This document shows, piece by piece, positions 28,154 to 40,604 of a stretch of 64,000 bases of DNA. Every line of letters begins with the position of its first letter. The stretch's first letter is position 1. The stretch covers positions 1 to 64,000 of the forward strand of contig JASAND010018443.1 in NCBI GenBank assembly GCA_030248195.1, in the 5' to 3' direction. This DNA is from Trissonchulus latispiculum (Eukaryota; Nematoda; Enoplea; Enoplida; Ironidae). The translations under genes and the position numbers were made by a program. The notes under the pieces were generated by a model that was given only the letters and a program-made list of their open reading frames with translations, searched no databases and had not been told where the DNA came from.

Positions 28154-28430
28154 CTTGATTCCATATGCCTTTTCTTTGCAGCTTGACTGACGGGCCAGGA
28201 ACAACAACCGCACAATTATGTATTGTTATCTTGTCATGAAATAGTTCTTGCCCACTTAGGGCTGTGTACCAGACATGCACGTCGTGACCGCGAGCTGTCA
28301 ATTCCTCCATTAGGGGAAGCATCGACTTGTAGTGACTGAGATTGTTTGGTGACGGCACGAATAGGATTCTTGCACCGAAAGCTGCATCAAAAATAGACAC
28401 TTGAAGCACAAATCGTAATAACAGTGGCAT
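28154..28430 (-). CDS. UDP-glucuronosyltransferase, exon 1 (signal peptide and N-terminal domain)
   Basis: The ATG at 28430 opens a hydrophobic signal peptide (MPLLLRFVLQVSIFDAAFG). The first beta strand and helix of a UGT acceptor domain follow: ARILFVPSPNNLSHYKSM, then LTARGHDV. The coding sequence ends at a good donor, AG followed by GTAATT, at 28153/28154, after 92 codons plus one base. Its phase fits the acceptor of the exon at 22328-23622. Reading through the donor quickly hits a stop (28110). Splicing is inferred from signals, phase and the family architecture. Confidence 0.85.
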
Positions 28431-28614
28431 TGTATTCCCAACACATCAACGGAATAATTTAACACGACGTAAAAGAAGGCAGAAAGAATTTTTGTGTAAA
28501 GTCATGCCTTATGCAATGATTCCAGTTTTCATTCTCATTTCTGTGCCAATTAAACATGTACGCATTCTACATACTTAACTTTTATTGTGATGTTGGTAAA
28601 ACGGTACAGCTGCA

Positions 28615-29355
28615 CTGCTTGAAAATAAACAAGTATCCCCTAAAAGGGGGCAATATTCCGCTGTTGAGGTTATCATAAATGAAAAGTTCATGATTGAGAT
28701 TTAAAGCATTTTGATTTAAGGTCCGTCCGCCACCTATTTTTAACTTAATTTGAGGCCGGTTCCACAGACTGTAGGTCTTTAAATTTTGGGCTACACAAAA
28801 ACAAGTTTATCCTTAAAAGGGGAATCATTCCGCCGTTAAGCCGTACAGAAATCAGTAATTAATAACAAGGCCGTAATTTAGCTTCCTGAAAATTTAGTTT
28901 TGTTGTGGGCTGCTTCTTTGGCGTGAAAAATGAAAGTATTATAAAATCATTGATTTAATTATTGTGAAGAAGCAAAATGCAGAAGTAGCCATACCTTTCA
29001 AGAAAAACTCAGTTAAAATTCTCAGAAAGTATTGGAATTGTGTGCTCTGCAAAAAAGTATACATGTTTTTCCAATGTCTGGGAAGAAACTTTTTTCGAAC
29101 CAAAATTTACTAGTCTTCACTCAATACACGCTCTGTAGCCACATTCAAATGTGGTTACAAATAAATTGGGTAAATCAAATAGAAAAATTGCGTAATTCAA
29201 TTCAAAAATTTGAAGTAAGCATTGAACTCATTCAAATTAGCCGAGGATTAAGGTGCTGGTGGTGTTAGGCCAAAGCAACTTAAAGTCAGGCCTAAACAGA
29301 TGAATAACAAGACTACCACTAAAAGGGGAAATATTCCGCCGTTGAGCCATACAGA
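28615..29355 (+). repeat. Three spaced copies of a ~45-bp CTAAAAGGGGAAATATTCCGCCGTT motif
   Basis: Copies lie near 28636, 28812 and 29314, each followed by a TTGAGCC/TACAG-like tail. A weaker relative (GGGGAATATATTCCGCTCC) is at about 33246. Spacing is irregular, so this is not a simple tandem array. Function unknown. Confidence 0.55.
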
Positions 29356-29404
29356 CGTATCATTAATTAATAAAAACACCTGGATTCAGCTTTTAGAAGA
29401 CTTA

Positions 29405-29662
29405 GGGCCTTTTCGTAAAAAGCTTAAACGGCTTAGCTTAAAAGGCTTAAACGGCTTAAAAAATCCTTTTCATAAATAGTTGGCTTAAATGGCTTAAACG
29501 GCTTAAACGGCTTAGGCGGCTTAAACGGCTTAGCTTAAACTGCTTAATTTAAACCGTTTAAGCCGGTTAAGCCGATTATTTATGAAAAGGATTTTTAAGC
29601 CATTTAAGCTAAGCCGTTTAAGCTATGCCCTTTTAAGCCGTTTAAGCCTATTATTTATGAAA
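29405..29662. repeat. Left subterminal GGCTTAAAC array
   Basis: More than ten copies of GGCTTAAAC or GTTTAAGCC, in both orientations, separated by TTCATAAAT-like units. Long palindromes result. Confidence 0.8.
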
Positions 29663-32094
29663 GCATTTTCACTATTAATAAAAGCGAATGCGGGCTTTTA
29701 TTCTGCATGATTGTAGCTAATCTTCACTATTTATCTGCCAAGTTAAATTTGTCTTTATGACTATAGCAGACACAATAAATTACTGTTGCATTCTGATAAC
29801 TTTAATGTGTATAATCACATATGATTATTTAAGTAACCCTGTTTTAAGGTGAGGTCATGTTCGCGGTGGTGGTCGGTCAGTTGTCATCATGATTCGCTAA
29901 TGGTATTCGTTAAAGGGGGTTGGTTTGGGTCAAAATCGATAATTACGGATTTCGCACATTTTCGCAAACAGTAGAGGTGCATATGTTCTCAAAAACAAGA
30001 TAATACATTAGAGTTCGAAATCAAACTGTGGCAGATATATTCAGCCATAAAGTTGGAAAACTAGAAAATCACTGTGATTTGCCCTCCAAGGTCATGTTGC
30101 GACAGAACGGTAGCGAAATTTGGGTCAACTAATATGGCAAATTAATTCTGTGGGTTGGCTAATATTTTAATGCCAAAACGACTCCGGAATATCCATCCAT
30201 TCGTTCACAGTACAGCTAACTGGCCCTCAAACTTTAGCTTGCTCGAACTTTCAGATATTACATTTCAGACACATACTTCTATTAGAAAAGTTGTTCAGCG
30301 CTTCATTAGATATCGAATGATACCAATTTGACTGTTTTTGGAAAATTCAAAAATTGATAAATTTGAAACATATGAGATCAAAGGAACCAATAGGACAAAA
30401 AGTTCAACCTTGAAGCATTTGTCATTACCACAATAGTTGGCAGATATTGAAAGACTTGTGTGCCAATTTGGTGGCTTTCGAATGGATAGAGTAAGAAATT
30501 ATTAAACAAACGTGAAAATTGTGGAAAATTACGATTACGATTACGATAATTCGCACATTCTCTGGCAAGTTTTTTGAGGGCACTACAAGTGGTAAAAATT
30601 TGCGACTACTGTCTTACAAATTCTGTATATGCGCAGAGTGCTACTATCTAAAAGCGATTTCTGTAGCTTTTGTCAGTCGTGCAGGAGAGACAAAATAGTT
30701 TGCTTGCCCCTGTTTTCATGGTACAAAAAGCACCAATTTTCCAAAATTTTGAAAAACCGCTAAAAAGCCTCTACTCAACAGAATTGTACCAGAAGGGTTA
30801 CTTGCACTCTATGGTATGTCCTAAACGTGTGTGCAATGTTGTCTCGCTGTATCTTGTATAGAGCAAAAAAATTTCTGCCACAAACTTTTAAACTTAACTT
30901 TTTCATTTTCCTATATTTAAAACATGTCAAGGTCACCTTTGAAGGGCTCTACAGAACGATAGAAGTAATATTACGCAAAACGCTCTTATCTTGTTTTGCG
31001 GACTCGTTGGGACTGGAAGTATAAAATATGCAAAAATGAGCAAAATCGGAGAAGTTCGAAAAATCGGCCAAAAAGCGACCCACCCCTAATTGCTGTTTAA
31101 GCCGAATCCAGACCTGCTTCACACACTTCATTCATTCGACTGGGCTTGCGTTGTTCCACGTGCCGATCTTAGTATTGGTCAAAGGCTATAGTCGGCAACA
31201 CAAAATTATTTCATTCACCGCAGAAATATAGTATCAGTTTAATTTTCAAGTTTCTGTTTCACTCCGTATTGTACTGCCTTATTCACTTGTATAAACTGAA
31301 CTTGAAGATTAGTCAGCCTCTCCTAAACCACAAAATCAACAGAATCGCAGCTTATAACCTTAAAATTGTCATGTCTAAAAGGAAAGACTTTTTCCAGTTT
31401 CAGTCCACGTTTCAGTATCTTTAGCTAACCCATTTTTCAGTTGCAAAGGCGACATAAATTTGCCAATATCAGTTCCTGCTCTCTTCCCAAATAAGCTTCA
31501 GTTTACATAGGTGTCGTTTTCACTGAACACTGAAACCTGCCTGCAGAAACTAGAAACAAGTTGCATTTTTTGCGTTTGAAGTTAAGTATAGGGGCCAAAT
31601 TATCTTAAATAGTCCTGTCGTTCTGGATGTGGAGTCCTCGGGTAGAAGAAGCGTTTGTCCGATATCTCCATCTCAATAATAATATCTTTAACAGTAGGTA
31701 ATCATGAAGACAGCGAGGTAAATTGAACGGTTATCAGCAAACAAATAATACAAATAAAACAAATTGACGATTGACACTTTTGCTGGAAATGTCGACAGCT
31801 TTATGTGGATTACAAGGCTGGAGCATTCATTTGTAACCAGTAAAGTTAGAGAATAACTTAAGTTGAGTCAACAAAAAGGATTTTTAAACTTTATAAAGCT
31901 GGTACAATACTGTATCGAGCAGTATAGACGACGATTATCAATTTGGGGCTACTTTTTAAATATTTAACTACAGTTAAAATTGTATGACCATTGCCACTGG
32001 ATTCTTCTCATTGTGAGCTTCAATTTGATATAAATAGTATTGATGTACTCCGAATATTAAGAAAGTTACGTGCGTTTAAATTTGACTACTACCA

Positions 32095-32404
32095 CGATTT
32101 AAGCCGTTTAAGCGCATGATTTTACGCGGCTTAAAAAACAGTCAATTTACACTGCATTTTAAGCTACCGGCTTAAACGGCTTAAACTATAACTATTTACG
32201 AAAAGGAGGTCGGCTTAAACGGCTTAATTTTAAGCCGCTACATTTTTAAGCCGTTGTGCTTTTTATGAAAAGGTCGGCTTAAACGGCTTAAATTTAAGCC
32301 TTTTAAGCCATTTAAGCCGTTTAAGCCGCTTAAGCCGAGGTACCTTTTCGTAAATAAATGCAAGTTTAAGCTAAGCCGTTTAAGCTCTTTTTGCGAAATG
32401 GCCC
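32095..32404. repeat. Right subterminal GGCTTAAAC array and TIR
   Basis: Mirror of the left array, with the same GGCTTAAAC/GTTTAAGCC words, ending in the inverted GGGCC terminus at 32404. Confidence 0.8.
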
Positions 32405-32407
32405 TTA

Positions 32408-35400
32408 GTTTGCTCGTGGACAGTAGCTGGTGTGAAAAGTGACAGTGTCATGAAAGCATTCCCGTTCATTGTTTTTAAGGTGGCAAAATGCATATTAGAA
32501 GCCATCATCTTTCTGCTTTGTAGCAAAAAGTCAGATAATCTTGCGATTGTGCACTATTAAAAATCTAAGCAGGCTTTTTTATCTGTATATTTTGGAAAGA
32601 CAAAAAACCAATTCCTAAATATATATTCCAGTGAATTGTTAACCAAGACAAACTTTACTAGTCTTCTCCCTATGCACCTTCTGTGATCACATTCGACGCA
32701 AAATAAACTGTGACAAGATAAAATTAAAACATGCACATCGCGCTGTAAATCGATCTCTGCTTATTCCCGCGGCAGACTAATGTCTTAACCACTGTGCTTC
32801 TGCAACTCTAACTCATTCAGTTCTCAGTGGATTAATATTCGGTGTCTTGGCTAAAATAAGGGAAGAAGACTCATTCAAATTAACCGAGAGCAAAGCTTAA
32901 GTTCTAATCGTACAAACAGTACAATAGTGGCTTTTGCCAAATGAGCTGTTACTAAACACAATCGGATTCAATATTTGTTACTGTTTAATGTATACATGGA
33001 CCCCTCTAATTGATAATGTCTGCGGAGTATTCCAAAAACAAATAACGCCAGGGCGTTCTGCCAAATTTTAGAAGATTTGTGTGATAAAATTCTATAAAAC
33101 TTCAGAAACCAATTTAGATCGGATTCTTCTGATACTTTGAACGATTCTTATTGACTCTAAAAAATAGACATACTAGCCCATGTGTTGAGCATAGGAGAAC
33201 CTGAAGACAATAACAACTCCATACATGCATTACATGCTATAACACCGGGGAATATATTCCGCTCCAACGGAATAAAAATTGTTTAGAGAGAGATATGATC
33301 CGCAATGGTAATACCATCAGCTGTTAAGTTTATAAAGTAAGTTGTAGTGAAAAGACAGAGGTGCACTTCTTACTTTGGTGGACCGTGTGGGTTTGTCTAA
33401 TTTAAACATGTGTAACGGACTCCGTTAGATCTTTCCTGAAATTCCTTGTTTCGATGTGGGTCGTGATTTCCAATAAACCATAGTTCTGTTCGGGGTCGTG
33501 CTTAGTCGGTTACGGCTCCTTCAGACTAGAATAGGCAAGGCTAGACTAGATCTGATCAGGATCTGAAACAGTGGTAAAGGTCGGCACGCAAAGAGGATCT
33601 TTGCTTAGATTGATGCTCCGGCTGTAGTGGTATCCTGACAACCAGGACGCAATGGTTGACCTGAAAACGGGGCCGGTTCTGGTGAGTTCTTCTTTGAAGG
33701 AGAATATGGATTTATAGTCTCTATGGGCGACTGTAGCTTCAACTCTAACCTTAAATACGGATAGAGTTGGGGATCTCTGAAAAGTACGCGAAAGCCGGAG
33801 CAGCTGAAATGTACAATTGTTTATTGCTACAAGGTACACAAACAGGGTTACAGAATTCCAGCAGGCAGTTTGGTCACTACAGTAATACAAACCCCAGCAA
33901 CCATGTTCCGGACAATTACAGGCCGAGGGAGTGTCGGGAACAGTCGGAAATGTAGGATCGGCTTCCTGAGATAATTATATCAAGATTAATACAAGAGAAA
34001 CAAAAGCCAATGGATTTTAAACACGGTTTTCTGTAAGGCAGGCTGATAATGGAAACGGTAGAATTGTACATAGTTTTTTTCACAATTTCAAGTAGTGCTT
34101 GAGGTCTAAAATACAGACTTTCCCCAAAGATCAGGTCAAGCAGCTTTCACCGCGTCTGCTCAACGACGAACTGGTTCTGTACCAAAAATAGGCCAAATAT
34201 GTGCCTGATTAGCGACCCCACGAGACAGATCAGACAAGATTGGATTAACACTGGCACTGGGATCTCCTTCCGAATCCATAACAACTGAGCAAGACTGGAC
34301 AGACACTGACAACTTGACAGAAGGTGATCTCCAACAGGGTAATGATCAGACTTGATTCCAGCAGCAGATGCCTCACGTTTGGAGCGGATCGAGTCGCTGC
34401 CTGAATCAGATGGGTTAAAACCAATTAGAAACAGAGGTGGTGGGGATTAAAACCCCAGCAACTATTTTCCGGACCGATTGGCTTTTACGTGCGGGTTCTA
34501 GACCCGAGTTGTGTGTTGCGTAATGTGTTATGTGTTATTTTATGCTTCTAGGTTGAAAACCATGATAATAGAAGAAAACCTTTTTGGGTGATTTAACGAC
34601 CAAGCGGACAATACTGGACATGATTGTGGCCATTATTGACATTTCGCCCAAATATGCAAATGAGGCTGTGGCCGTGCCAGGATTGGGCATAGAGTCACGT
34701 GTGCACTACTCAGTACCAGATATAGACCTAGAACTACAGACAACTGACCTAATCTAACTACTACGAACTACCTAGTTTATGATGTTTACCCTAACTGCCG
34801 ATACGGGCTAACATTGTATAATCGGAGCACAAATATGATTACTGAACGGTATAATGCCTAACCACTGCTAATTAGTACCAGTTATTGACTTGTTGATGCA
34901 GACTATGGCTTATTATGACTGCTACAGGCCTAACTATACGAACAACCACGATTACTGCCTTAACCTGAACATATAACGTACTATTTGGCTCCTAAACCAC
35001 AATACCATGAACATGCAAATAAGGTAGCCTAAATTCGTAAGCTAGGCCTAAAATTCTACCTAAATATATGTAGATTGACCTTTTCTTGCCGAGGCTCCGC
35101 CCCTTGGATAAGGCGACCTTACGCAGGCTTCTGAAATCAATCTAAACTTATTCTTGCTCGTATAATTGCAATTCATAGGCTTATTAGACATTCAACATTA
35201 TTGCTAACTAAACTATTGCCCTACGGACTATACTCAAGACCTCCACGAGGGGTTTGCATGAGCAGTACCACTTATATCGTTATGATCATACAATAAACAT
35301 ACACTTTTCAGTCGGTTTGACACAGGCGCATAGTTTTCCCACACAGTTTTTTATACAATCTCACACCTATGGTTTCAGTCATTCATTCAGAGTTATACAC

Positions 35401-35445
35401 ACAAACATTCAAAAGTAGAAAAGACGACCGTTTTAGGTTGGTTTG
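32408..35445. other. Non-coding, repeat-like sequence
   Basis: No supported gene. A phrase beginning AACCCCAGCAAC and ending TTCCGGAC occurs at about 33891 and again, slightly changed, at about 34452, suggesting a diverged repeat or LTR-type remnant. ORFs at 33546-33890 and 33767-33955 have no recognisable product. Confidence 0.4.
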
Positions 35446-37039
35446 GCCAAAAGGACATATAACTGTACTGTTGAAATGGGGCCAAAGAGACCCCGTTTGT
35501 GGATTTTTGGGAAAAGTGCGAAAACCAGACGAAACTAATATGCTTTGAGTGTTTTGAAATATGGGTTTGCGAGGCTTGGCGACTCGAAAACCACCTGAAA
35601 AAAGTAAAAGAATACCCCAGATGGTTGGGCGAAAGGCCCACACCCTCACACCATACAATATAAAAACAAGGGATGCTATGCCCGATAAAATAATGTAAAA
35701 ATTGTGGTCTTTGGTGTCCGAAGACCCCGGAAAATAGGCAGAAATGAAGGGTCCCAGGGACCGCCTCGACGGCAGAGAGGTCTCCGGGACAGAAGCAGTG
35801 CACCCCGTGAGCCCACCGAAGAGGTATGGGCTGACGGGTGCGGCCAAATCGTGAGTGCCCGGCTGGCACTTGCAGAAATTAAAACCCTAAGGGGAAAGGA
35901 TGGGAAGGGGAGAGGTGCTATTGTCCAGACCTCCATGTATGTGGCACAGGACACACCTCTCCCGGGGACATACGGACATAAAATGGATGAGAAAATAGAA
36001 TAAAGGTTCTAAGGGAAGAGAGACCAACCTCTCTCCCCGACTGCCAACCAAGCACTGACTGAAGAGATCAGTCTTCAGTTGAAACACCAGCAGTGGGCTG
36101 GCCTTTCGGCTTCTGACAGCTGATTGGCACCGAGTCGTGACCTATGGTAGCCCAACTGCGATGGGGATTAATGGGCCCATGTGACCTCGTGGGATTAATG
36201 AGCCCATGTGACCCCCATAAATCGCAAAGATAGATGGTCTTTTTAGCCGAATTTTGGTGTCAAAGTTTACGGTTCAGGGCTGGTGTTCATCAATCTAGGG
36301 GGAACAAGTTTCCCATTTATCCAGCGCCTCGTGGCTGCATGAAGAAAGGTTCTCTTTGCTTAGTAGCAAGCAAAAGAGACACCCTTTAAGGTGCAGTGGG
36401 ACCCAAAAAGTAAAACTAATACTTACGTAAGAACAACAATTACCTAAGTTAAAACTACTAACCTTATCCTCCAAAAACTGATAACTACCTAAAACTCTAA
36501 TTTTATTACCTGTTTTTACTATTTATTGAGGGGGACTCGCCCCTCCGTACTTATTTGTTACCTATGTTTCTGTGTTCTGAGCAATGCAAGGCTGGCCTCA
36601 GCGAAGTAAAGGGGAGGTCAGCAGTGACCTCTAGTGAGGTCGCTATTATGCGACTTACGTGAATGAGTGTGTGAATGACACTCATTCACGTAAGCTCTGG
36701 GAGCTCTCCTTGCTCTCCAGACAAACAGGCGGGCGGCAAAAGATGAAAGGCCGCCAATTTAAAAGGAGAGGGGAAAAGAAGAAGTTAATTAACTCCTTAA
36801 AGAAAGAGGAATAAAAGCAGTACTTAGGCTTTTAAATGTGTAATCTAACTTGTACTTTTTTGTTGTTTCATGAATTAAAAGAAGTACCTTTTTTCATATT
36901 GTGTAATTGTAATTCTTGTAATGAAGTCAATAACAATGTGTTTTGTAGTTATTTTAGGCAGATTTGTGCCGAGAGTGACTATTGCAAGCAGCTGGTGTAA
37001 GACGACGCAACCGGGGAACTGAGGGGTCTCAACACGACC
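35446..37039 (+). repeat. 1.6-kb tandem unit, copy A
   Basis: Nearly identical to 37046-38641 along its whole length. It begins GCCAAAAGG and ends CTCAACACGACC. It contains a perfect hairpin (36654-36694), a doubled GGATTAATG-GCCCATGTGACC phrase near 36165-36215, and Pu/Py-rich stretches. Overlapping frames on both strands are open in both copies, but their codon content is not convincing. The 6-bp spacer argues for tandem duplication over an LTR pair. Confidence 0.85.
36654..36694. repeat. Perfect 17-bp-stem hairpin in copy A
   Basis: CTTACGTGAATGAGTGT is followed by a 7-nt loop (GTGAATG) and its exact reverse complement. The same hairpin is in copy B. The direct phrase GTGAATG also occurs within the stem. 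Confidence 0.9.
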
Positions 37040-37045
37040 AAACAC

Positions 37046-38641
37046 GCCAAAAGGGACATATAACTGTACTGTTGAAATGGGGCCAAAGAGACCCCGTTTG
37101 TGGATTTTTGGGAAAAGTGCGAAAACCAGACGAAACTAATATGCTTTGAGTGTTTTGAAATATGGGTTTGCGAGGCTTGGCGACTCGCAAACCACCTGAA
37201 AAAAAGTAAAAGAATACCCCAGATGGTTGGGCGAAAGGCCCACACCCTCACACCATACAATATAAAAACAAGGGATGTTATGCCCGATAAAATAATGTAA
37301 AAATTGTGGTCTTTGGTGTCCGAAGACCCCGGAAAATAGGCAGAAATGAAGGGTCCCAGGGACCGCCTCGACGGCAGAGAGGTCTCCGGGACAGAAGCAG
37401 TGCACCCCGTGAGCCCACCGAAGAGGTATGGGCTGACGGGTGCGGCCAAATCGTGAGTGCCCGGCTGGCACTTGCAGAAATTAAAAACCTAAGGGGAAAG
37501 GATGGGAAGGGGAGAGGTGCTATTGTCCAGATCTCCATGTATGTGGCACAGGACACACCTCTCCCGGGGACAGACGGACATAAAATGGATGAGAAAATAG
37601 AATAAAGGTTCTAAGGGAAGAGAGACCAACCTCTCTCCCCGACTGCCAACCAAGCACTGACTGAAGAGATCAGTCTTCAGTTGAAACACCAGCAGTGGGC
37701 TGGCCTTTCGGCTTCTGACAGCAGATTGGCACCGAGTCGTGACCTATGGTAGCCCAACTGCGATGGGGATTAATGGGCCCATGTGACCTCGTGGGATTAA
37801 TGAGCCCATGTGACCCCCATGAATCGCAAAGATAGATGGTCTTTTTAGCCGAATTTTGGTGTCAAGTTTGCGGTTCAGGGCTGGTGTTCATCAATCTAGG
37901 GGGAACAAGTTTCCCATTTATCCAGCGCCTCGTGGCTGCTTGAAGAAAGGGTCTCTTTGCTTAGTAGCAAGCAAAAGAGACACCCTTTAAGGTGCAGTGG
38001 GACCCAAAAAGTAAAACTAATACTTACGTAAGAACAACAATTACCTAAGTTAAAACTACTAACCTTATCCTCCAAAAACTGATAACTACCTAAAACTATA
38101 ATTTTACTACCTGTTTTTACTATTTATTGAGGGGGACTCGCCCCTCCGTACTTATTTGTTACCTATGTTTCTGTGTTCTGAGCAATGCAAGGCTGGCCTC
38201 AGCGAAGTAAAGGGGAGGTCAGCAGTGACCTCTAGTGAGGTCGCTATTATGCGACTTACGTGAATGAGTGTGTGAATGACACTCATTCACGTAAGCTCTG
38301 GGAGCTCTCCTTGCTCTCCAGACAAACAGGCGGGCGGCAAAGGATGAAAGGCCGCCAATTTAAAAGGAGAGGGGAAAAGAAGAAGTTAATTAACTCCTTA
38401 AAGAAAGAGGAATAAAAGCAGTACTTAGGCTTTTAAATGTGTAATCTAACTTGTACTTTTTTGTTGTTTCATGAATTAAAAGAAGTACCTTTTTTCATAT
38501 TGTGTAATTGTAATTCTTGTAATGAAGTCAACAACAATGTGTTTTCTAGTTATTTTAGGCAGATTTGTGCCGAGAGTGACTATTGCAAGCAGCTGGTGTA
38601 AGACGACGCAACCGGGGAACTGAGGGGGTCTCAACACGACC
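37046..38641 (+). repeat. 1.6-kb tandem unit, copy B
   Basis: Direct repeat of 35446-37039 at an offset of about 1,600-1,602 bp with only scattered substitutions and single-base indels, so the duplication is young. Three degenerate GAGGG-GGTCT-ACGACCGCCC units follow it (38620-38790). Confidence 0.85.
38255..38295. repeat. Perfect 17-bp-stem hairpin in copy B
   Basis: Identical to the hairpin at 36654-36694: CTTACGTGAATGAGTGT, loop GTGAATG, exact complement. Confidence 0.9.
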
Positions 38642-38956
38642 GCCCTCTAACAATGCTGACGTAAGGTGACGAGGGCAGGGGAATTAGGGGGGGGGGTCTT
38701 AAATACGACCGCCCCTTGACAGTGCTGACGTAATGAGGGTGGATTAATGCTAAAGTGGGAGGTCTCAGTAGGGCCGCCCTCGCATACACTGAGGGTCAAA
38801 AGGTCAAGGGTTCGAATCTTTGCACTAAGAGTTGAGATATTTCCGGTCAAACACATATCAATCATTTTTCACACTTACATCAAGAAAATGAGGTAAACGC
38901 GGGCCAGCAGGCGGATCCACGAGGGATACAAGGCAATAATCGTAGAGAAATAATGA

Positions 38957-39307
38957 AAAACGCCTGCCTGCAGACACTAAGGACGAAGCCTTAGCCCGAA
39001 CAGGAGAGAGCCAATGGGCGCTGTGAGCGCTCTTACCCAGAGAGAACTATTCTCTGGAGCTCCTGCCTGGTTGTCCATAGAAGGACAGCCTATTCGGCTC
39101 TATCGCATAGCACAGTCAGAGAGGTTTTGATAAAAATTCTCTGGCTATGTTGCAGCACAGATAGAGCCGAGCTGGCTGTCCTTCTTTGGACAACCAGGCA
39201 GAAACTCCAGAGACTAGTTCTCTCTGGGTAAGAGCGCTCACAGCGCCCATTGGCTCTCTCCTGTTCGGACTAAGGCTTCGGCATTAGTGACTGCAGACAG
39301 GCGTTTT
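38957..39307. mobile_element. Foldback/MITE-like element with ~150-bp inverted arms
   Basis: The left arm starts AAAACGCCTGCCTGCAG and the right arm ends in its complement. The arms pair for about 150 bp with few mismatches, through AACAGGAGAGAGCCAATGGG and CAGAGAGAACTA, around a short unpaired centre near 39115-39160. No target-site duplication is obvious. Family unknown. Confidence 0.8.
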
Positions 39308-40421
39308 GTCTGGGGTATCAGTAACCCCTTACAATCTAACTACTAATCTTAGCTTATAGCTTCTTGTTAACTATTCTATCTTTCTTTCTTTTTGTATTCG
39401 TACTCTCCTTCTCACGGAGTCTAGCTTACTTCTTCTTCATCTTCTTCTATCCTTCTCATCCTTACTCATTACTGGTATTTCCTGACCGGGCCGATTAGCC
39501 TAGCTAACACTATTATCTTCCCTTCTATTCCTTTCTTCCGTCGTCTTATATCTGCGATGAGCATACCATACTTCATGCTTATACAACCTGAAACCAGTAC
39601 CAGGTCTCCGTATATGCGACCGTAGTACTGTACAAAGGCCTGATCTCACCACTACTTGCAATAATTGAAAAATCCAGTCGTTTACTAATCCGTTTCACTC
39701 ATTTCCTTCCTGTTTATTCAAAACACGACAGTTACTACAATCTATAAAATATTCCTGGTAATTCTCACGCCCTTTCTTTCTTTCTCAAATCTACTCTTCT
39801 TATCACCAACCGTTGTTAGGTTTGCTATTACAATCGAAATACTGAATTCATCCGTTTAAGGACACGAAATTTCGCTTTATGCGACAGCTTATTATCCATT
39901 CACTGCTACTAACTTCCTTACAATCACCAGCAACAATCATAAGATCAGAACAGTTCAATGCAAAACAATTACAATTCCGCGAATACAGTAAATCCAATGA
40001 TTGGGCTTTTGATGCTCATTTCTGTCCTCTTGAGCTCATAGCTTCAAAATCTCACTTCTTCTTATAGCCCATACAGTAGCAGTCCTTAGCCTCCTGAGCT
40101 AAGCTCCATAACAGACACAACTAACTATCAGTTCACAATGTAGCGGGAATGCCGAAGAAACAGTGCAAGCTACTCCTAGCATTGGGCTTACAATGGATAA
40201 CACACCTGGCTTAGGGAGAGCCAGTCCTGTGAAAGCCTCGCCAATCAATAGATCTATAAATTACTACGTATGCTACCTAGACTAATCCTAACTAGCCCTA
40301 GTTGGAAAGAAATACAAAGAATATTTATTACAGAATAATATATAGGCGCGATGCCGGCTTACTAAGCTAACACACACGTACAATACTTACACAGTAAATA
40401 CAGGCCCGCTGGCCAACGTAC
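39308..40421. other. Non-coding
   Basis: Pyrimidine-rich sequence with no supported gene. The ORF at 39879-40067 shows no motif. Confidence 0.4.
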
Positions 40422-40588
40422 CTGCAGGAGCGGAGTGGGCTGCAAGCGGGGGGAGCGCAGAGAATAGTTGGGGAGACCCGACTATTCGGCAAGACAGAAA
40501 AGTAACAACCAACGTGTTGTGGGGAATTCTAAAGAGGACCCCCAGGTGGGCGGGGCTGGGGAATTCCCCCCAACCAATAGGGAGTAAA
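40422..40588 (+). repeat. Direct repeat flanking an RT fragment, left copy
   Basis: About 167 bp starting CTGCAGGAGCGGAGTGGGC, nearly identical to 40827-40995. It is G-rich and has no coding signal. Confidence 0.85.
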
Positions 40589-40604
40589 ACCCCCAGGTAG
40601 TAAA

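Larger units (their letters stand above)
29405..32404. mobile_element. 3,000-bp non-autonomous TIR transposon, sister family of the 5.67-kb element
   Basis: The left end GGGCCTTTTCGTAAA and the right end (inverted GGGCCATTTCGCAAA) are flanked by TTA at 29402-29404 and 32405-32407. Subterminal arrays (29410-29660 and 32095-32395) use the word GGCTTAAAC and its complement, where the first element uses GGATTAAAC. The interior is AT-rich with no transposase. The shared GGGCC-TTTC ends and TTA duplication place both in one superfamily, PIF/Harbinger-like by inference. Confidence 0.85.

Noticed and set aside
35393..35954. Overlapping minus-strand ORFs of 92-158 aa repeated at 36979-37556
   Set aside because: All three minus frames and one plus frame are open together, sequence is low in coding character, and conservation is explained by the recent 1.6-kb duplication.
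35446..38641. Pair of LTRs of one retroelement
   Set aside because: The copies are separated by only about 6 bp with no internal region, so tandem duplication fits better.
38800..38825. tRNA-like B box (GGGTTCGAATC) suggesting a tRNA gene or SINE
   Set aside because: No convincing A box, cloverleaf or SINE tail could be built around it.
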